Positions 33,796-43,323 of a stretch of DNA of 64,000 nucleotides are shown piece by piece (within the stretch, counting starts at the first letter, position 1; every line of letters begins with the position of its first letter). Both the position numbers and the translations under genes were made by a program. The DNA is from an uncultured Bacteroides sp. (GTDB taxonomy: Bacteria; Bacteroidota; Bacteroidia; Bacteroidales; UBA932). The stretch is taken from contig CAMCGB010000008.1 of assembly GCA_945874355.1 (NCBI GenBank), positions 1 through 64,000 of the forward strand, given 5' to 3'. A model generated the notes under the pieces. That model made no database searches. It was given only the letters and a program-made list of their open reading frames with translations, and had not been told where the DNA came from.

Positions 33796-33829
33796 AGGTC
33801 GGCTTTTCAGCCGGCCTTTTTCTTTGTTT
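33796..33829 (+). terminator. Intrinsic terminator of rpmH
   Basis: AGGTCGGC (33796-33803) pairs with GCCGGCCT (33810-33817), one G-T pair, around TTTTCA. A T-rich tract follows. The -33 element of the alr promoter begins within this T tract. Confidence 0.88.
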
Positions 33830-33854
33830 TGTCCCGAAGAAATGCTTAAATTTG
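33823..33854 (+). promoter_or_regulatory. Promoter of alr
   Basis: TTTG (33823-33826), a 20-nt spacer and TAAATTTG (33847-33854) form a canonical promoter, about 44 nt before the alr ATG. Confidence 0.75.
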
Positions 33855-33898
33855 AATTTCGTTTCGCGCCAGCGGAACTCCAGCTTAATCAGTAGGAA

Positions 33899-35011
33899 AT
33901 GAACAGTGCGAATGATTTTTCGAGGCTTGAACTGAGCCTTGACGCGTGCCGGAGCAATTTCAGATATTTCCGCTCCAAGTTGCGTCCTTCCACCAGGATG
34001 CTGGTCCTCGTAAAGGCCAACGCATACGGGCACGGGGCTGTCGAATTTGCCTCAATGCTGCTCTCTGAAGGAGCGGACTACCTGGCCGTGGCCCTGCCTG
34101 TCGAAGGGATTGAGCTGCGCAAGAGCGGCATCTCCCTGCCCATTCTTGTGCTGACAGCCGGAACTGATTTCTTCCCCGAGATCATTGACTGCCGCCTTGA
34201 ACCCGGAATACCCAATTTGTTTACATTGACCAAGTTGTGCGAAGAGCTCGACAAGAGGGGAGTGAAGGATTTCCCGATTCACATCAAGCTCGACACCGGT
34301 ATGCACCGCCTGGGCTTCCTGCCTTCGCAGCTTGATGAGCTCGTGCAGTTCCTAAAGACCCACCCCCAGGTCAAGGTGAAAAGCCTCTATTCCCACCTCG
34401 CTGCGGCAGAAGATCCTTCGCAGGATGCTTTCACCCTCTCCCAGCTGGAGCAGTTCCGCTCGGAAGCCTCTCTTCTGAGCTCGTCTCTTGGCTACAGGCC
34501 TATGTGGCACATACTCAACTCCGCAGGCATAGAGCGCTTCAGCGACTACCAGTTCGATATGGTGAGGCTGGGCATAGGAATCTACGGCATCAGTGCCCTT
34601 GATGGTGTGAATCTGAGTCCTGTCGCTTCGCTGAAAGTCAAAGTCCTGCAGGTCAAGACTCTCGGCCCTGAAGACGGGACTGTGGGCTACAGCCGCAAGG
34701 GAGTTATCACCCATCCCGGCACCACGATAGCCACCATCCCGGTGGGCTACGCCGACGGAGTGGACCGCAGGCTCGGCTGCGGAAGGGCCAGCTTCAGCGT
34801 GAACGGCCACAGAGCCCCGACCATAGGCAATATATGTATGGATATGTGTATGCTCGATGTGAGCGGGCTGGACGTGAAGGTGGGCGACACGGTGACCATT
34901 TTCGGCCAGGACCCTACGGTTCAGGAGATTGCCTCCATTCTGGGCACCATCCCTTACGAGATAATGGTCTCCGTCCCCAAAAGAATAGAAAGAATCAAAA
35001 TCAAAAAATGA
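33899..35011 (+). CDS. alr: Alanine racemase
   Basis: This 370-residue fold-III PLP enzyme makes D-Ala for peptidoglycan. Lys39 in VKANAYGHG binds PLP. KLDTGMHRLGF, the catalytic Tyr region PVGYADGVDR and the substrate-site GNICMDMCMLD are all present. Many Bacteroidota fuse Alr to MurF; here it is a stand-alone enzyme of normal length. It has a canonical promoter and is followed 4 bp later by the PepC-like peptidase gene. Confidence 0.96.
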   Translation: MNSANDFSRLELSLDACRSNFRYFRSKLRPSTRMLVLVKANAYGHGAVEFASMLLSEGADYLAVALPVEGIELRKSGISLPILVLTAGTDFFPEIIDCRLEPGIPNLFTLTKLCEELDKRGVKDFPIHIKLDTGMHRLGFLPSQLDELVQFLKTHPQVKVKSLYSHLAAAEDPSQDAFTLSQLEQFRSEASLLSSSLGYRPMWHILNSAGIERFSDYQFDMVRLGIGIYGISALDGVNLSPVASLKVKVLQVKTLGPEDGTVGYSRKGVITHPGTTIATIPVGYADGVDRRLGCGRASFSVNGHRAPTIGNICMDMCMLDVSGLDVKVGDTVTIFGQDPTVQEIASILGTIPYEIMVSVPKRIERIKIKK

Positions 35012-35015
35012 CTCT

Positions 35016-36386
35016 ATGAAACGAATTGCCATCATTGCCCTCATTGCTCTGGGCAGCCTTGCCGCCAAGGCGCAGAATCAGGGTGGAATCACCCCCGACC
35101 TGCTCTCTGAAATAGAGGGCTCCTTCAAAGCCGGAAGTGCCGAGAAGGCAATACGTAACGCTATGAACACCACTTCAATAGCAGTGCTTGCGCAGAACGC
35201 CGAAAACGCCGCGATGATAGACACCGAGTTCTCCGACAGGGTTAAGACCGTAGGAATCACGGACCAGAAATCCTCCGGACGCTGCTGGCTCTTCACAGGG
35301 CTGAACGTCCTTCGCGCCGACGCCATAGAGCGCCACGACCTGGGCAATTTCACTTTCTCCCAGTCATACTGCTTCTTCTATGACCAGCTCGAGAAGTCAA
35401 ACCTCTTCCTTCAGGCCGTCATTGACACCCGCGACTTGAGTTTCGATGACCGCAAGGTGGACTGGCTGTTCTCAAACCCCATCGGGGACGGCGGAACTTT
35501 CACCGGAGTTGCCGACCTTGTGAGCAAGTACGGTCTCGTGCCTTCGGAAGTGATGCCCGAGAGCTATGTGGCCAACAACACCTCGGCCCTTTCGGCCCAG
35601 CTGAAGACCCTTCTGCGCAAGGACGGCCTCAAGCTGCGCGAAGACTTCCCTGGAGTGAAGAAAAAGGACCTGCCCGCACATCTCCAGAGCCTGAAAAAAG
35701 AAATGCTCAAGGACGTGTACCGCGTTCTGGCCCTCAGCTATGGAGTGCCTCCGAAGGAGTTCGAGTGGAAGGGCAAGAGCTATACCCCGCAGTCCTTCTA
35801 CGAGTCCCTGCTGGGTTACGACCTCCAGGGCGGCTACGTGATGCTGATGAACGACCCTTGCAGGGAGTATGGCAAAGTTTATGAAATCGAGTACGACCGT
35901 CACCTCTATGACGGACATAACTGGCTCTATGTCAATCTCCCGATAGACAGGATCAAAGAGATGGCCATCGCCTCCATCAAGGCCGGCAAGGCAATGTATT
36001 TCTCCTGTGACGTGGCCAAGTTCCTGGACCGCAGCAAGGGAGTTGCCGACCTTAATAATTTCGACTACGAGTCCCTGCTTGGAGTGGACCTTTCAATGGA
36101 CAAGGCCCAGCGGGTCCAGACCCACGCCAGCGGCTCGTCCCACGCTATGACCCTGATTGCCGTTGACCTCAAGGAAGGCAAGCCCGTCAAGTGGATGGTG
36201 GAGAACAGCTGGGGCGCTTCGTCCGGCTACAAGGGCAATATCATTATGACCGACGAATGGTTCGAGGAGTATATGTTCCGCCTTGTGGTCCAGAAGGAGT
36301 TCGTCCCGCAGGATATACTTGACATCCTCAAGCAGACTCCGGTTAAGCTTCCAGCCTGGGATCCTATGTTCTTGGAGGAGGAGTAG
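35016..36386 (+). CDS. Secreted C1 peptidase, PepC/bleomycin-hydrolase type
   Basis: This 456-residue papain-fold aminopeptidase is of the PepC/bleomycin hydrolase family. The triad is Cys90 in SSGRCWLF, His376 in SSHAMTLI and Asn397 in VENSWG. Unlike most cytosolic PepC proteins it begins with a signal peptide (residues 1-20, ending AAKAQ), which places it in the periplasm. It lies 4 bp after alr, and its stop shares one base with the GTG start of the AddB-like gene. Confidence 0.92.
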   Translation: MKRIAIIALIALGSLAAKAQNQGGITPDLLSEIEGSFKAGSAEKAIRNAMNTTSIAVLAQNAENAAMIDTEFSDRVKTVGITDQKSSGRCWLFTGLNVLRADAIERHDLGNFTFSQSYCFFYDQLEKSNLFLQAVIDTRDLSFDDRKVDWLFSNPIGDGGTFTGVADLVSKYGLVPSEVMPESYVANNTSALSAQLKTLLRKDGLKLREDFPGVKKKDLPAHLQSLKKEMLKDVYRVLALSYGVPPKEFEWKGKSYTPQSFYESLLGYDLQGGYVMLMNDPCREYGKVYEIEYDRHLYDGHNWLYVNLPIDRIKEMAIASIKAGKAMYFSCDVAKFLDRSKGVADLNNFDYESLLGVDLSMDKAQRVQTHASGSSHAMTLIAVDLKEGKPVKWMVENSWGASSGYKGNIIMTDEWFEEYMFRLVVQKEFVPQDILDILKQTPVKLPAWDPMFLEEE

Positions 36387-39205
36387 TGGAGCCTTTTCTC
36401 AGTCAGGTTGCCCGACACTATTATGCACAGGGAGATGTCGACTCCCTGTGTTTTGTGCTGCCCAACAGGCGTTCCTGCCTGTTCCTGAAGAAGTATTTCG
36501 CTTCGCTTGCGGCCTCGGAGCACACTGTTATGCTCTGCGCTCCGATGGTGACGATGAACGACTTCGTCTGCTCGCTGGACGGCAGGAAGCCTTCCGGCAG
36601 GATAAGTCTGCTGCTGGACCTGTATGCCTGCTACTCCAGGCTCAATCCAAAAGCCGAGAGCCTGGACGATTTCATCTTCTGGGGTGACACCCTGCTTGCC
36701 GACTTCGACGATGTGGACAAGTACCTCGCCGACCCCAGGATGCTCTTTACCAATGTCGCCGACTGGAAAGCCCTCCAGGACAATCTCTCGTATCTGGATG
36801 AAGTGCAGAGGAAGGCTCTGGAGAGTTTTATGGGCAATTTCAGGACAGAAGGGGAGTTCAAGGAGAAGTTTTCGCGCATCTGGAATATACTCCTGCCCCT
36901 GTACAGGGATTTCAACGACCTGCTCTCAGGCAAGGGAGGAGCATACGAGGGGATGATATACCGCGATGTGGCCCAGAGTGTGAAAAGCTCCCGGATGCAG
37001 CAGATGCTTTCGGCCCGATATTCCAATGTCAGGAAGTTCGTGTTCGTGGGCCTGAATGCCCTCAATAAATGCGAGAAGAGTATTCTGACCGCCCTTCGCA
37101 ACGAAGGCAGGGCTGAGTTCTGCTGGGATTACAGCAGCGAATGGATCAAGGACCCTTCCAACCGCTCGTCCTTTTTCCTGTCCGACAACGTTCAGCGCTT
37201 CCCTCAGGCCTTCGAGCCTGACAGCGAGGGACTTAAGCAGGCTGAAATCACCGTGCTCGGGGTGCCTTCCGCCGTGGGGCAGGCAAAACAGCTCCCCCAG
37301 ATTCTGCGTCAGATAGGCGCCAAAGGCATCGAAACGGCAGTCGTGCTGCCGGATGAGGGCCTGCTGATGCCGGTTCTGAACTCCATCCCGGAAGAAATCA
37401 GCGCCCTCAATGTCACTATGGGCCTCCCTATGAAGGGCAGCTGCATATGGGACCTGTGCAGCGAAGTGGCCGCCCTGCAGATGCACCTGCGCCTGCGTGA
37501 CGGCAAGGCTTCCTTCTACCACAAGCAGGTATGGAGCATAGTGTCCAACAGCATATTGAAGACAGTCCTCGACGAGGAGCAGAAGCGCTCTTTGGCTGAA
37601 CTCAAGGTCCAGGCCCGCTATTATGTGGATGCGGACAGCCTTCAGCTGGGAGGTCTTTGCTCGCTCATTTTCCGTCCGGTAGTGACTGAGCCCCAGTCCA
37701 ACAGTGCTGCCCAGATAGCTTCGATAGCCTCTTACCTGCAGGAGCTGCTCTCGCAGGTGGCGCCCCTGATTGCATCAGCTCCCTCCCTTATGATGGAGGT
37801 GGATTTTGCCAAACAGTACTATCAGGCCGTCGCTTCGCTCTCGCGCGAGAACCTTCCCGTGCTGCCTGCCACCTGGTTCCGCCTGCTTGAGAAGATGCTC
37901 TCCTCGCTTGGAGTCCCTTTCAAGGGCGAGCCTCTTAACGGACTTCAAATTATGGGCCCTCTCGAGACCCGCGCCCTGGACTTTGACAATCTTATCATCC
38001 TCAGCTGCAACGAGGGGCTTTTCCCCTCCCGCAATGTCAGCGCTTCATTCATACCCGCTCCTCTGCGCAAGGCCTTCGAGCTGCCTACCTACGAGTACCA
38101 GGATGCCGTATGGGCATATTACTTCTACCGCGCCCTGCAGCGCTGCTCGAAGGTATGGCTGCTCTACGACACCAGGGTCGAGGGTGTAAAGGGAGGTGAG
38201 GAAAGCCGATACATAAAGCAGCTCCAATACCACTTCGAGGCTCCCCTCAGAAGACTGTCCTCGCGCAGCGAAGTCCGCTTCTCGTCCCTCGACAGCTCCA
38301 TACCCAAGACCGACGAAGATGTCGCAATCATACGTTCAAAGCCCCTTTCGGCCTCTTCACTTCAGGAATATCTGACCTGCCCTGCAAAATTCTACTACTC
38401 CAGGGTCAAAGGCCTGCGGAAGCTCCAGGATGTCAGCGAGGAGCTGGACAGCTCGATGTTCGGAACCGTCTTCCACGAGGCTATGGAAAAGCTCTACAGC
38501 TTCGCTGACAAGAAGCTGACTGTGGAAAGGCTGGATGCCCTCATCAAGGATGAAGAAGGCCTCGAGAGTCTGGTGACAAGCCTGATAGAAGAGCAGATGG
38601 GAGAGCCGGGGCTTAAGGGCAAGAACCTGGTACACAGGGATATAATCTGCTGCTATGTGAAAAAGTGCCTTGAGAAGGACAGGCAGTACATCATCTCCGA
38701 AGGAGCCTCGAGTCTGGAAATCCTGGGGCTGGAGCTCAAGCGCAAGTGGTCATTCGGCGGCTTTGAGTTCATAGGATTCCTGGACCGTCTGGATTCAGTG
38801 CGCGAGGGGGAAGTGAGGATAGTGGACTACAAGACCGGAAGCGTAAGCGACAAGGATTTCCTCATCAATTCTTCCAACGCCGAGAAGGTCGTGTCCCTGC
38901 TTTTCTCTCCTGACTCATCCTCTTCAAGGCCGAAGATAGCCCTCCAGCTGTACCTCTACGACCGCTTTATACAGAGCGATGAGCGCTACTGCAACTGCAA
39001 TATAATCAACACAATATACCAGCCTACAAGGCTCCACGTCAAGGATGTGGAGAATATCAGCCTCTGCCCGGAGTTCATCACTCTTATGGATGAGGCTCTT
39101 GCGGAACTGCTGAAAGCTCTTCCCGACACCTCCGTTCCTTTCAGGAGGAGTGGCGACAGCAAGGATTGCGAATACTGTGACTTTAAAACCATCTGCGGGC
39201 GATGA
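36386..39205 (+). CDS. AddB-like nuclease subunit (PD-(D/E)XK, Fe-S)
   Basis: This 939-residue protein resembles the AddB partner of Bacteroidota AddAB recombination enzymes. The N-terminal helicase-like part (LPNRRSCLFLKKYF) lacks an obvious P-loop. The C-terminal PD-(D/E)XK nuclease domain (from about 650) has FGTVFHEAMEKLY and VRIVDYKTGS. Four cysteines (LTCPAKFYY, then CEYCDFKTIC with Cys-x2-Cys-x5-Cys) match the AddB iron-sulfur nuclease. The start is GTG, sharing one base with the previous stop. It overlaps the AddA-like gene by 4 bp, implying a complex made together. Confidence 0.88.
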   Translation: MEPFLSQVARHYYAQGDVDSLCFVLPNRRSCLFLKKYFASLAASEHTVMLCAPMVTMNDFVCSLDGRKPSGRISLLLDLYACYSRLNPKAESLDDFIFWGDTLLADFDDVDKYLADPRMLFTNVADWKALQDNLSYLDEVQRKALESFMGNFRTEGEFKEKFSRIWNILLPLYRDFNDLLSGKGGAYEGMIYRDVAQSVKSSRMQQMLSARYSNVRKFVFVGLNALNKCEKSILTALRNEGRAEFCWDYSSEWIKDPSNRSSFFLSDNVQRFPQAFEPDSEGLKQAEITVLGVPSAVGQAKQLPQILRQIGAKGIETAVVLPDEGLLMPVLNSIPEEISALNVTMGLPMKGSCIWDLCSEVAALQMHLRLRDGKASFYHKQVWSIVSNSILKTVLDEEQKRSLAELKVQARYYVDADSLQLGGLCSLIFRPVVTEPQSNSAAQIASIASYLQELLSQVAPLIASAPSLMMEVDFAKQYYQAVASLSRENLPVLPATWFRLLEKMLSSLGVPFKGEPLNGLQIMGPLETRALDFDNLIILSCNEGLFPSRNVSASFIPAPLRKAFELPTYEYQDAVWAYYFYRALQRCSKVWLLYDTRVEGVKGGEESRYIKQLQYHFEAPLRRLSSRSEVRFSSLDSSIPKTDEDVAIIRSKPLSASSLQEYLTCPAKFYYSRVKGLRKLQDVSEELDSSMFGTVFHEAMEKLYSFADKKLTVERLDALIKDEEGLESLVTSLIEEQMGEPGLKGKNLVHRDIICCYVKKCLEKDRQYIISEGASSLEILGLELKRKWSFGGFEFIGFLDRLDSVREGEVRIVDYKTGSVSDKDFLINSSNAEKVVSLLFSPDSSSSRPKIALQLYLYDRFIQSDERYCNCNIINTIYQPTRLHVKDVENISLCPEFITLMDEALAELLKALPDTSVPFRRSGDSKDCEYCDFKTICGR

Positions 39206-41997
39206 AGATACTAAAGGCAAGCGCCGGTTCCGGGAAAACCTACAGACTGGCCAAAACATACCTTTCACTGCTGACTTCTTCCTCGAGGGAGGATGCCTAC
39301 CGCCATATTCTGGCCGTCACCTTCACCAATAAGGCTACCTCCGAGATGAAAGCCCGCATCCTTTCCGAGCTCTACTCTCTCTCGAAGACTTCCAGGCAGG
39401 CCGAGAAGCTGCTGCACTCTCTGCTGCACGATTACAGCGCATTCAGTGTCAGCACGATAGACCGTTTCTTCCAGCAGGTGCTCAAGTCCTTCAGCAGGGA
39501 GATAGGGCAGATGGCCGACTATCAGATAGAGCTCGACAGGGGTTCTGTCATCAAAGAGGCTATGGACAGGATCCTGGAGTCGCTCACATCCGACGACCGT
39601 CAGCTGCTGGACTGGATAAGGGCAGGAGTTCAGAACTCCCTGCAGAGCGGGACCAGGCTCAGGATTGAAGATAATTTGTATGAAAGCGGAGTGATGCTCA
39701 AAAGCGAGGAGCAAAGACTTCTTTTCGAACAACAGTCCCTGGACGAGACAGAGAGTTTCTCGCGCCCGAGGCTCGAAGCCATAAGGGCGGAGTGCACCGC
39801 AATCATAGAGTCGTTCACCAGGAAAGTTCTTGCCTGCGGGATGGATTGCAGCACGGGCAGCCGTTTTACTACAGATGGTAAGGTCAGATCCATCAAGAAA
39901 AATCCGGCGATGTTGGAACTGCTTGACAGCCAGGATTTTGTGCTGTACAACACAGCCTGGATCCTGCGCGAGCGGATGTTCAGTCTGGGCCTTGCCGGAG
40001 AGTTCTACCGCTCGTTCGATGCCATTCTCAAAGAGAAAAACATAATGTGTCTGGATGAGTCCAACCGAATCCTCAAGGACATCATCCACGGCTCCGATGC
40101 CCCGTTCATATACGAGAAGACCGGCACCCGCTACGACCATTTCCTGCTGGACGAGTTCCAGGATACCTCTACCATCCAATGGGAGAACTTCCTGCCCCTG
40201 CTTCGCGAGAGCGAATCGAGGGGAGGGAAGAACCTGATTGTCGGGGATGTGAAGCAGAGCATCTACCGCTGGAGAAACTCCGACTGGAGGCTTCTCGCGC
40301 AAGGTGTTCAAAGGGACATAGACGGCTGCGAAGTGGAAGTCCTCACCGACAATTGGCGCAGCTGTGCCCAGGTGGTGGAGTTCAACAACAGCTTCTTCTT
40401 TTTCGCTTCCCGTGCTCTCGGGCTTGAGGAACTGTACTGCGATGTGTCCCAGAACGTTCAGAAAAAGAATGACTTAAGGGGCAGTGTGAGCGTTACTTTC
40501 CTCGAGGATCAGGAAGCAGTGGTGCTCTCTTCCATCAGGAGAGCCCTCGAGAGAGGAGCGCGGTATTCGGACATAGCCATCCTGGTGCGCGGCCGCAAGG
40601 AAGGCGGCAAGATAGCATCGACCCTGATTTCGGAAGGCTTCCGGGTCATTTCCGAGGACTCCCTCTCCCTCAAGTCTTCGCCGGTTGTACAGACGCTTGT
40701 CTGCCTGATGGGAGCCTACGACAACCCCGAAGACCCGATATGCGCCTTCCTCTCGGCTGAGTACGAAGTCAGTTTCCCCCAGTCATACCGCTCGATTCTC
40801 GATTTCTGCGAGTCCCTACTGCGCTCCCTTACCGAAAGCGGAAAGCTCTCTCTCGAGGGCCAGGAGCTCTATATCGATGCCTTCCTTGACGACATCAGGA
40901 GCTACACGGAGCTTTACGGGAACAAAATGGGAGACTATCTCAAGCACTATGAGGAGTCCGACCTGCTGATAGGAAGTCCCGAAGGCGAAGATGCCATAAG
41001 GATAATGACCATACACAAGAGCAAGGGCCTTGAGTTCCCTTATGTGATTTTCCCCTATGCCGACCAGGTTTCCCTTTACAAGCCTTCTGCACACTGGTGC
41101 ACCCTGGGAGAGGAATATGGCACTCTGGCTGGCTGCTACCCCGTGAACCTGAGCAGCGGCTGCCTGAAATCCGGCTTCGAAGAAGCGTATCTGCAGGAGT
41201 ACAGGAGCCAGGTCGTGGATAATCTGAATGTGCTCTATGTAGCTCTTACAAGGGCAGTTAAGGGGCTTCATATCATAGCCCGGCCGGTGAGCAAGACCTT
41301 TGCCGACAAGCTTTCCAAAGGCAAGGGAGTTGACTATACCAATATGTCCGAGCTGATTTACCAGTACTGCGGTTTTTCGCCTACAGACGCTCCCGAAAAG
41401 ACTTTCGGAACTATGTATGACTTCAGCACCCTGGAGAGAAAGGAAGACAACGCCAGCGAGCAGTTCTCGCTCGGCTTTGAGTCCATCAGCACTCAGGACA
41501 GGCTCGTCAGCTCCAGCGAGGCCAGGGAGTTTTTCGGCGACGACGGTTCCGTGGGGGTGCAGTCTTCGGCCCGGCTCAGGGGCATAGTGCTCCACTCCAT
41601 CCTCTCTTCGGTGCTGCTTCCTTCCGACCTTGAAGCCTCCCTGTCTTCTGCGCTTGAAAACGGCCTTATCGACCCCTCTTCTGCGGAGAAGTATCATAAT
41701 CTGCTGAAAGACAGAATCGAAGCCCACCCGGAGTGGTTCCCCGAAGACGTGCATCAGTGCCGGGTGCTCAATGAGCAGGACATATTCGACTCCGACGGCT
41801 CCACCCATCGCCCCGACAGGGTGGTAATCCGTGACGGAAAAGCCCGGATTGTGGACTTCAAATTCGGAGAACCCTCCGAAAAGTATCTGCGCCAGCTCAG
41901 GAAATACGCCACCCTTTACACCCGCGCCGGCTTCGAGGTAGAGCAGGCAAGTGTATGGTATGTAGAAAATGATATAGTTGTAAATGTTGAATTATGA
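39202..41997 (+). CDS. AddA-like UvrD-family helicase-nuclease
   Basis: This 931-residue superfamily 1A helicase has motif I ASAGSGKT (Lys12), FTNKATSEMK, motif II LLDEFQDTS, motif III GDVKQSIYRWRNSDW, and IMTIHKSKGLEFP. Near the C-terminus HRPDRVV and RIVDFKFG form a PD-(D/E)XK nuclease domain. With the AddB-like protein it should process double-strand DNA ends for RecA. It overlaps the upstream gene and the downstream lytic transglycosylase gene by 4 bp each. Confidence 0.93.
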   Translation: MKILKASAGSGKTYRLAKTYLSLLTSSSREDAYRHILAVTFTNKATSEMKARILSELYSLSKTSRQAEKLLHSLLHDYSAFSVSTIDRFFQQVLKSFSREIGQMADYQIELDRGSVIKEAMDRILESLTSDDRQLLDWIRAGVQNSLQSGTRLRIEDNLYESGVMLKSEEQRLLFEQQSLDETESFSRPRLEAIRAECTAIIESFTRKVLACGMDCSTGSRFTTDGKVRSIKKNPAMLELLDSQDFVLYNTAWILRERMFSLGLAGEFYRSFDAILKEKNIMCLDESNRILKDIIHGSDAPFIYEKTGTRYDHFLLDEFQDTSTIQWENFLPLLRESESRGGKNLIVGDVKQSIYRWRNSDWRLLAQGVQRDIDGCEVEVLTDNWRSCAQVVEFNNSFFFFASRALGLEELYCDVSQNVQKKNDLRGSVSVTFLEDQEAVVLSSIRRALERGARYSDIAILVRGRKEGGKIASTLISEGFRVISEDSLSLKSSPVVQTLVCLMGAYDNPEDPICAFLSAEYEVSFPQSYRSILDFCESLLRSLTESGKLSLEGQELYIDAFLDDIRSYTELYGNKMGDYLKHYEESDLLIGSPEGEDAIRIMTIHKSKGLEFPYVIFPYADQVSLYKPSAHWCTLGEEYGTLAGCYPVNLSSGCLKSGFEEAYLQEYRSQVVDNLNVLYVALTRAVKGLHIIARPVSKTFADKLSKGKGVDYTNMSELIYQYCGFSPTDAPEKTFGTMYDFSTLERKEDNASEQFSLGFESISTQDRLVSSSEAREFFGDDGSVGVQSSARLRGIVLHSILSSVLLPSDLEASLSSALENGLIDPSSAEKYHNLLKDRIEAHPEWFPEDVHQCRVLNEQDIFDSDGSTHRPDRVVIRDGKARIVDFKFGEPSEKYLRQLRKYATLYTRAGFEVEQASVWYVENDIVVNVEL

Positions 41998-42860
41998 ATA
42001 GATTGATTGTTCTCAGAGTACTTGTTCCCTTCCTTTTCCTGACCCTTTCCTGCAGAGCCCAGGAGGGCCATCCGGCTCCTCCCCAGGTTCCGGACCTGAT
42101 AATTTTTGCCGGCGACACAATTCGTTTCGACCGTCAGGATTACTACGAAAAGATGGACAGGGAGCTGATCAGTTTCACCTATATGCACACCAACTCCACC
42201 CTTATGCTCAAAAGGGCCCCGAGAATCTTTGCCATTGTGGAACCCATACTCAAGAGGGAAGGTCTGCCCCTGGATTTGAAATACCTTATGGCCATCGAGA
42301 GCAATCTGGAGCCCAAGGCCCTGTCGGGTGCCGGAGCTGCCGGACTGTGGCAGATGATGAAAAGCACCGCCAAAGAGTACGGACTGGAAGTCACTACTGA
42401 GGTTGACGAGAGATATAATATTGAGAAAGAGACCGTTGCCGCCTGCAAATATTTGAAGGAAGCTTACGCGAAATATGGCGACTGGATGACTGTCGCCGCC
42501 AGCTACAACGGAGGGCAGAACGGCATAAGCAGGCGTCTGGAATCCCAGAAAGAGGACAGCGCGCTGAACCTCTGGCTCGTAGAGGAGACCTCCCGCTATA
42601 TGTACCGCATTCTTGCCGCCAAGATGCTCTTCGAGAATCCTTCTGCCTTCGGCTTCAATGACGTCAAGCCTTATCCGCTGATGCAGGAAGGCAAAAAGGT
42701 AAAGGTAAGCACTCCGATTGAGTCGCTGGTGGATTTCGCCCACGAAAACGGAGTCAGCTACGCAACCCTCAAGGGCGCAAATCTCTGGTTGAGGGATTCC
42801 TGCCTTACCAACAAGGCCGGCAAGACCTACGAGATACTCATTCCTCCCGCAAATCGGTAA
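41994..42860 (+). CDS. Lytic transglycosylase lipoprotein (SLT domain, MltD-like)
   Basis: This 288-residue protein cleaves the MurNAc-GlcNAc bond of peptidoglycan. A lipoprotein signal (LTLSC, Cys20) is followed by a GH23 SLT domain. Catalytic Glu102 lies in MAIESNLEPKALSGAGAAGLWQMM, and AASYNGGQNG lies downstream. No LysM repeats are seen at the C-terminus, in contrast to MltD. It overlaps the AddA-like gene by 4 bp. Its last 23 bp overlap the 3' end of the convergent LolA-like gene. Confidence 0.92.
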   Translation: MNRLIVLRVLVPFLFLTLSCRAQEGHPAPPQVPDLIIFAGDTIRFDRQDYYEKMDRELISFTYMHTNSTLMLKRAPRIFAIVEPILKREGLPLDLKYLMAIESNLEPKALSGAGAAGLWQMMKSTAKEYGLEVTTEVDERYNIEKETVAACKYLKEAYAKYGDWMTVAASYNGGQNGISRRLESQKEDSALNLWLVEETSRYMYRILAAKMLFENPSAFGFNDVKPYPLMQEGKKVKVSTPIESLVDFAHENGVSYATLKGANLWLRDSCLTNKAGKTYEILIPPANR

Positions 42861-43323
42861 CCACCCACGAAGAGTCCAGCTTCGAAGTGTCGAAGCGGAA
42901 ACTCTTCACTTCGCCTTTTGCGGAAGAGTATTGCACTTCGCTTATTTTCAGCTCCTTGACGGAGTCGGAATAAGCGAAGGCTTCTTTTACACCGGTAGAG
43001 CGTTCGATATAGACTTCCTTCTCTGCGGGGTCCACTGTCCAGCGGGTGGAGCCGTCGCTGTAGATTTCGAGCCCGTTGCCGACGGCAAGGTAGCAGTTCC
43101 CTTCAAGCGTCAGGCTGCCTTCAAGATGAATGGGCGGCTCGGAGTCCAGCACTATCTTATATTTCAGGCTGACCCTTTCCGTCTCCAGCCTGCCCAGAAT
43201 GGTCTCTACCTGCCTCTGAACCTTGGTGTCCAGAGTGTTCTGGGCAGAGACGACCGTGCCCTGAAGGAATAAGAGCAGGGTGGCGCAAAGAGCCAAACAA
43301 GAGATTCTGAGGCTTTTCATCAT
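42838..43323 (-). CDS. LolA-like outer-membrane lipoprotein carrier
   Basis: This 161-residue secreted protein (signal peptide to about residue 27, VVSAQN) has the half-barrel pattern of the LolA family. An early helix (QVETILGRLETERVSLKYKI) is followed by strands such as GNCYLAVGNGLEIYSDGSTRWTVDPAEKEVYI. LolA ferries lipoproteins across the periplasm. In Bacteroidota a LolA-like gene often sits directly after ftsK, as here, with a 4-bp start/stop overlap. Function is inferred from fold pattern and context. Confidence 0.78.
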   Translation of the reverse strand: MMKSLRISCLALCATLLLFLQGTVVSAQNTLDTKVQRQVETILGRLETERVSLKYKIVLDSEPPIHLEGSLTLEGNCYLAVGNGLEIYSDGSTRWTVDPAEKEVYIERSTGVKEAFAYSDSVKELKISEVQYSSAKGEVKSFRFDTSKLDSSWVVTDLREE

